From: Sympetrum striolatum
Lineage: Eukaryota; Arthropoda; Insecta; Odonata; Libellulidae
Assembly: GCA_947579665.1 (NCBI GenBank)
Contig: OX388347.1
Span: 37,890,943-37,954,942, forward strand
DNA length: 64,000 bases
Direction: 5' to 3'
The position numbers and the translations under genes are program-made. Of the stretch, positions 60,240-64,000 are shown piece by piece. Below the pieces are notes generated by a model, which was given only the letters and a program-made list of their open reading frames with translations, had not been told where the DNA came from and did no database searches. How positions within the stretch are numbered: the stretch's first letter is position 1; the number at the start of each line of letters is the position of its first letter.

Positions 60240-60470
60240 TGACCTTAGTGGCCGAGTGATTATCGTTCTAGCTGCGCTACCGTTCAGACCCCAAGGTCCC
60301 GGGTTCAAATCCAGGCTAATCTGATTCCCCTGATCAGGGAATGGTTGTGAGTGTTGTCCATTGCTTCTATTGTCTTGGTGAAGCACTTCCTGATGAGCTC
60401 TATTCAGTTCAGGAGGACTTCACTAGATATTGGCAATAGCAGCAGAGTAGCAAAACAAATAATAGAAAAG
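60240..60470 (+). mobile_element. tRNA-derived SINE
   Basis: Head: AGTGGCCGAGTGATTATCG (A box 60247-60259, Leu/Ser-tRNA-like) and CCCGGGTTCAAATCCAGG (B box 60301-60312), about 42 bp apart. A SINE body follows (GGGAATGGTTGTGAGTG, GAAGCACTTCCTGATGAGC, CAGTTCAGGAGGACTTCAC) and an A-rich CAAAACAAATAATAG tail near 60450-60470. It has the best-preserved polymerase III promoter of the SINEs here. The tRNA fold is lost, so it is not a tRNA gene. Confidence 0.7.
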
Positions 60471-60474
60471 AAGT

Positions 60475-63400
60475 AATAACCTAGTTTTGTCACCTGACAA
60501 ATGCTCAACTAAAGGTTGATCGTCATTTTATTCATCAAAAATCTTAGGAAACAATACATTTTTATATTAAAGTTTTTTATATTCGCAGCCAAAATGTTAG
60601 TTGTTACCAACGCCCAAAAAGATATCAAGTCTAATACCATCTCCAGGTCTTCGGTAGATAATGGTGAAGGAGTTGCGGTTGATATCGTATTTTGGGGCGA
60701 GTAATTTCAGAGAGTGATAAACTATCTTTTTCGGCAATTGGACGTTTTTGTTTACGAAACTGCAAGTGTTAATTTAAAGTTAAAAATAAAAAAATCTTAT
60801 TTTTTTAAACGAAACTCAACTCAAATGCACTTATAATCACGTAGGGCTTTCATCGCACACACTTACGCAGCGCATAAAAAGAAAGTACGAAAGAAATTAC
60901 GGGCTAGGCGCGAGAATAGGACATCGATTCCTCCAGTTTATCCAACGGTTCACAGAAAAGCTGAAAACCACCGCTGATGCTCCGTTTCCTTACGCAAGTG
61001 TTTCCACAGTTGTCCTCGGGTGCAAGTAACAGCCCTCATCAACGCCAATTATTAATCCATTTCCCAAGCAGGTGAACTGTTGTAATTAGAGTGGTTGCAA
61101 GCGAGAGAAAGAGGGTCGTAAAGAGAAGCGAGGAATGGGTTGTGAAGCACCGGTGGTGGCCACGGAATCGGAAGAAACTAGCCGGGGTTAACTAAGGCAG
61201 GTCGCTTGTGACGAGCGAGAGAAAGCATTATTTCTCGATTCTTACGCGGGCGAGGCATGTATCCCGTTCCTTGATAGAATCGCCTTGTTAGTGAAGGTAG
61301 AATGAACATCAAGGATGAGAATCGCTCTTCTTATGCTGCATAACCGACTCCGCACCTCCCCCGCGCCTTCTTTCCGGTTTCATTGTTGACTCTAGATGCC
61401 ATTCTGCGGGCGGTATAACATCCCCCATGGTCACCCATTTCCTGTTTCGCGAAGAAGAATGGGATCTATATCATTCAGGCTCACAGCGTTGCTAATTTTT
61501 CCTATTCTACCTCGATGAATCCACGCATATGCATAGATTCGAAGTAGGAGGGTGCTCGTACCTATATTTTAACGTTCCTGTTCGCACATCTTTCCCTCTT
61601 TTTAATTGAGAGAATGCCCTGATGTATTCCCTCCCTGCCTTCCTCTACGGCCACCAGTGTGAAAGATGCGGCTAATGAGGATTGATGAGTTTGGGAGCGT
61701 AGAGGGAAGCTCTGCTCGGAAAAGGGTGTTTTTTTCGGTCTCTTGTTTCAGGACGCGGCCACCCTCTAATTTGCCGAATCAAAGCATTAGCGAAAGTGCG
61801 TTTCTCCGATTTTTGTTTTGTTTATCTTTCTGCCTTTTTTTCCTGAAGTGACTCCCATTACGATATTTCTTTCTTCAGTCGGAATCATTTCATTTTTTGT
61901 AATTTCTATGAAATTCCTTAGGTTCTAAATCCGGGCTTTCATTTCAATAGACATTCGAGTGAGTATTCATTCCTCTCTATATACAAACGATTTTAGGTTC
62001 ATATTTCAAATTAGAAAGCCTCTTTACTAAGTATTTTCGCTCTCTAGAGCGCAAATTTATGATTTATTTTAATGAATCAGTCAAAAGTAAGATCCAGGAC
62101 TGCGACGGGAATCGATGTCGTCTTATTGTGGACACTGATAAACATGTATGATGAAAATCTAAATGTATTAATACTTACCAAATTTTATTGAAAAAATGTA
62201 TTACCAAAACTGAGATTGGAATCTTTCTATAATGATCGAAAGTGAGTCAAGGAAAAGAGAAAGATGAAGATTATGTATACTCTCACAGATACTGCAAAGT
62301 AAAAGAATCTGAAATATTTGGTGGTAAAACTTGTTTGCATATTCAACGAAGTGAATCGTTATGACCAAAACCATGGTGATGGTTATTCTTCGATCTATGG
62401 CGGTATACAATTTGCAAGGAGTACTTCATAAGTTGGTGTACCAAAGATTTATACATAAATGAGCACATTGTGGATAAAGGTGTAAAAGGCATCGCTGCAA
62501 CTTTTAGTTTTCATATCTAATAGTACGTAGATTATTAAAATATTTAAAAAAGGAAACCATAATAGAATTACTTCTGTGAGTCTCTTGTAATACTCGATCT
62601 TTTCATGTATTTGTGTGGTCTTTATCATCATCACATTAATATTTCAAGACCATGACATGTGCGCTTTGCGTTGCTGCGAAGAGTTAAGAGATATCACAGT
62701 CGCGTTAGATTCCGGAATTGAAATTCAACGCAAGCAACCTAAGATTAATTAAAAGTGTAATTTTGGAATATCCCACTGAATAGAGTAAGCCAGTCTGATT
62801 ACTTTGGCCTTTGGAAGGAAACCAAGAAAGAGCGAAAATGCCCGAGACATCCAAAGGGAAAAAGATCTGAAAGAATAGATGAAAAACTTAGAGGATCCGA
62901 CAAAGAGAATTACAAAGGAAGGAGAGAGATAAGAAAAAGCTTTCATAAAAAGAGGATTGGTTATCCGGACGAAGAGGAATTGGGGGATTGTCTGACTGAT
63001 TAAATCCTTTATTAGTTGAGGTTGAGGACTTCAAAAGAGACACCCCTTCTCCTTCCCGCTCCCGCCTTTCCTTATGAGAAGCAGAGAGAGCAAGAAGACG
63101 TGGAGGTTGTAGAGATCCGTGAAGACAAGTCAAGGCATGGTTGAGGGAGTGCAGAAAGGGAACAGTATGAGCCTTCCTGGTCACTTTGGTGCAAGAATTT
63201 AGGGGAAGAATGCTAGAATGCAATGGTGCGGAAAGCTTTAGGCAAGGAGTGGCAATGAGTTAGGATCTTTAAGAGAGAGAACTCTTTTGCCGATTCTTCA
63301 ACCGGTGATTTCTAAGCACACGGGCTCAAAGGCGGAAGTAACACGTCCGGTAAGGGCTTCATCTCAAAGAGATATCCTCGGAATTCTTCGTTCCCAATGC

Positions 63401-64000
63401 CGTGATTAATAGCGTTCAGTATAAAATAAGATGTGAGTATAATAATTAATTGTCAAAGATCAAGTCAATCAGTCAAGAGATTGGAAAATCAATGAGTTGT
63501 AGTAATGGCGCAGGTGAAATTATTACTCTTTATTGCGATGTCATTATAATATTGTCATGTCTTTGCGTATTTCATCATCAAGACAAGTTTCCTTTTTTTC
63601 CTAACCGTAAGAGTATTTGTAAAGCAACTTCGCTATTATATTTCGGCGTAGTTATGATATCCATTTTAAAGTCGCGCTATTTATTATTTTGATGGATTCA
63701 AATATGTATTTAAAGTCATGATTTAATCAGCCATACACATCTACCCTTGTTCATCACCATCACTTGTCTTTGACATTTTCTCAAAATCTCCTATTTAATA
63801 AATGAAAGTCAAATATACGCCGAAAATGTATGTAAATATGTCCACGAAATACCATTTTAATAAATTCATGTTATAAATTACCGCGCTTTCTTAAAATCTA
63901 GCGTAGTTTTCTTCTATATTTACAATTTTACCGGAGGTTTTATATCAAAAATCTTCACTAATACTAGCAATAAAGAGATATTATGTATTTTGGTATGTAT
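60475..64000. other. No gene recognised
   Basis: 60850-61420 is richer in GC and CG than its surroundings. 62940-63250 is purine-rich on the plus strand and gives a 111-aa Ser/Leu-rich minus frame (62888-63223). No domain, repeat family or RNA was recognised. Confidence 0.45.

Noticed and set aside
60301..60312. Functional tRNA gene at the A/B-box pair
   Set aside because: No acceptor-stem pairing or full cloverleaf; the body and A-rich tail show a SINE.
1..64000. CRISPR array, operon, toxin or phage system
   Set aside because: No regularly spaced repeats, no clustered bacterial-type genes and no ribosome-binding-site pattern anywhere; the sequence is eukaryotic.

Overview
This is an AT-rich eukaryotic window, almost certainly from an arthropod and probably an insect. 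It carries mariner, TTAA-flanked Kolobok/Mutator-like, hAT, Helitron, LINE and tRNA-derived SINE remnants typical of large arthropod genomes. There is no bacterial-style gene density, no operon and no recognisable intact host gene. Most long open frames are chance products of stop-poor, CpG-rich or pyrimidine-rich stretches. The window is best read as intergenic or deep intronic DNA filled with old transposable elements. I cannot name the species.

Layout. 1-108: tip of a hAT-type element running off the left edge. 1171-2153: a ~980 bp element with long inverted arms, each tipped by a ~60 bp palindrome. 2165-4035: a decayed protein-coding relic of a multicopy arthropod family, cleanly split by a complete but dead mariner (2446-3740) with ~150 bp terminal inverted repeats. 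5337-6170: 3' part of a LINE. 9633-12414: a full-length, inactivated TTAA-flanked transposon with a broken DDE transposase. 12690-13325: LINE reverse-transcriptase remnant on the minus strand. 13.3-35.6 kb: mostly featureless AT-rich DNA with SINE-like B-box repeats near 17.7-18.1 kb, a CpG-dense patch at 18.9-20.3 kb, pyrimidine-rich blocks and two old tandem duplications (25.9-26.3 and 27.7-27.9 kb). 35.6-36.6 kb: cluster of short hAT-like elements. 37.5-38.0 kb: LINE C-terminal fragment next to a tRNA-like SINE. 40.2-41.5 kb: two more inverted-repeat elements. 42.6-52 kb: SINE-like B boxes, two LINE tails and a CpG-dense patch (45.8-47.4 kb). 55235-56743: non-autonomous Helitron. 57.6-60.5 kb: hairpin MITE, CpG-dense patch, mariner-type MITE and a tRNA-derived SINE. 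60.5-64 kb: nothing identifiable.

No gene here cooperates with another in a pathway. The elements record successive insertions, the clearest being mariner into the older relic. I found no convincing new biological system. The most informative structures are the palindrome-tipped element, the long-TIR mariner nested in a second repeat, the TTAA transposon, the Helitron and the unexplained CpG-dense patches. All family assignments rest on motif recognition by eye; no database search was run.
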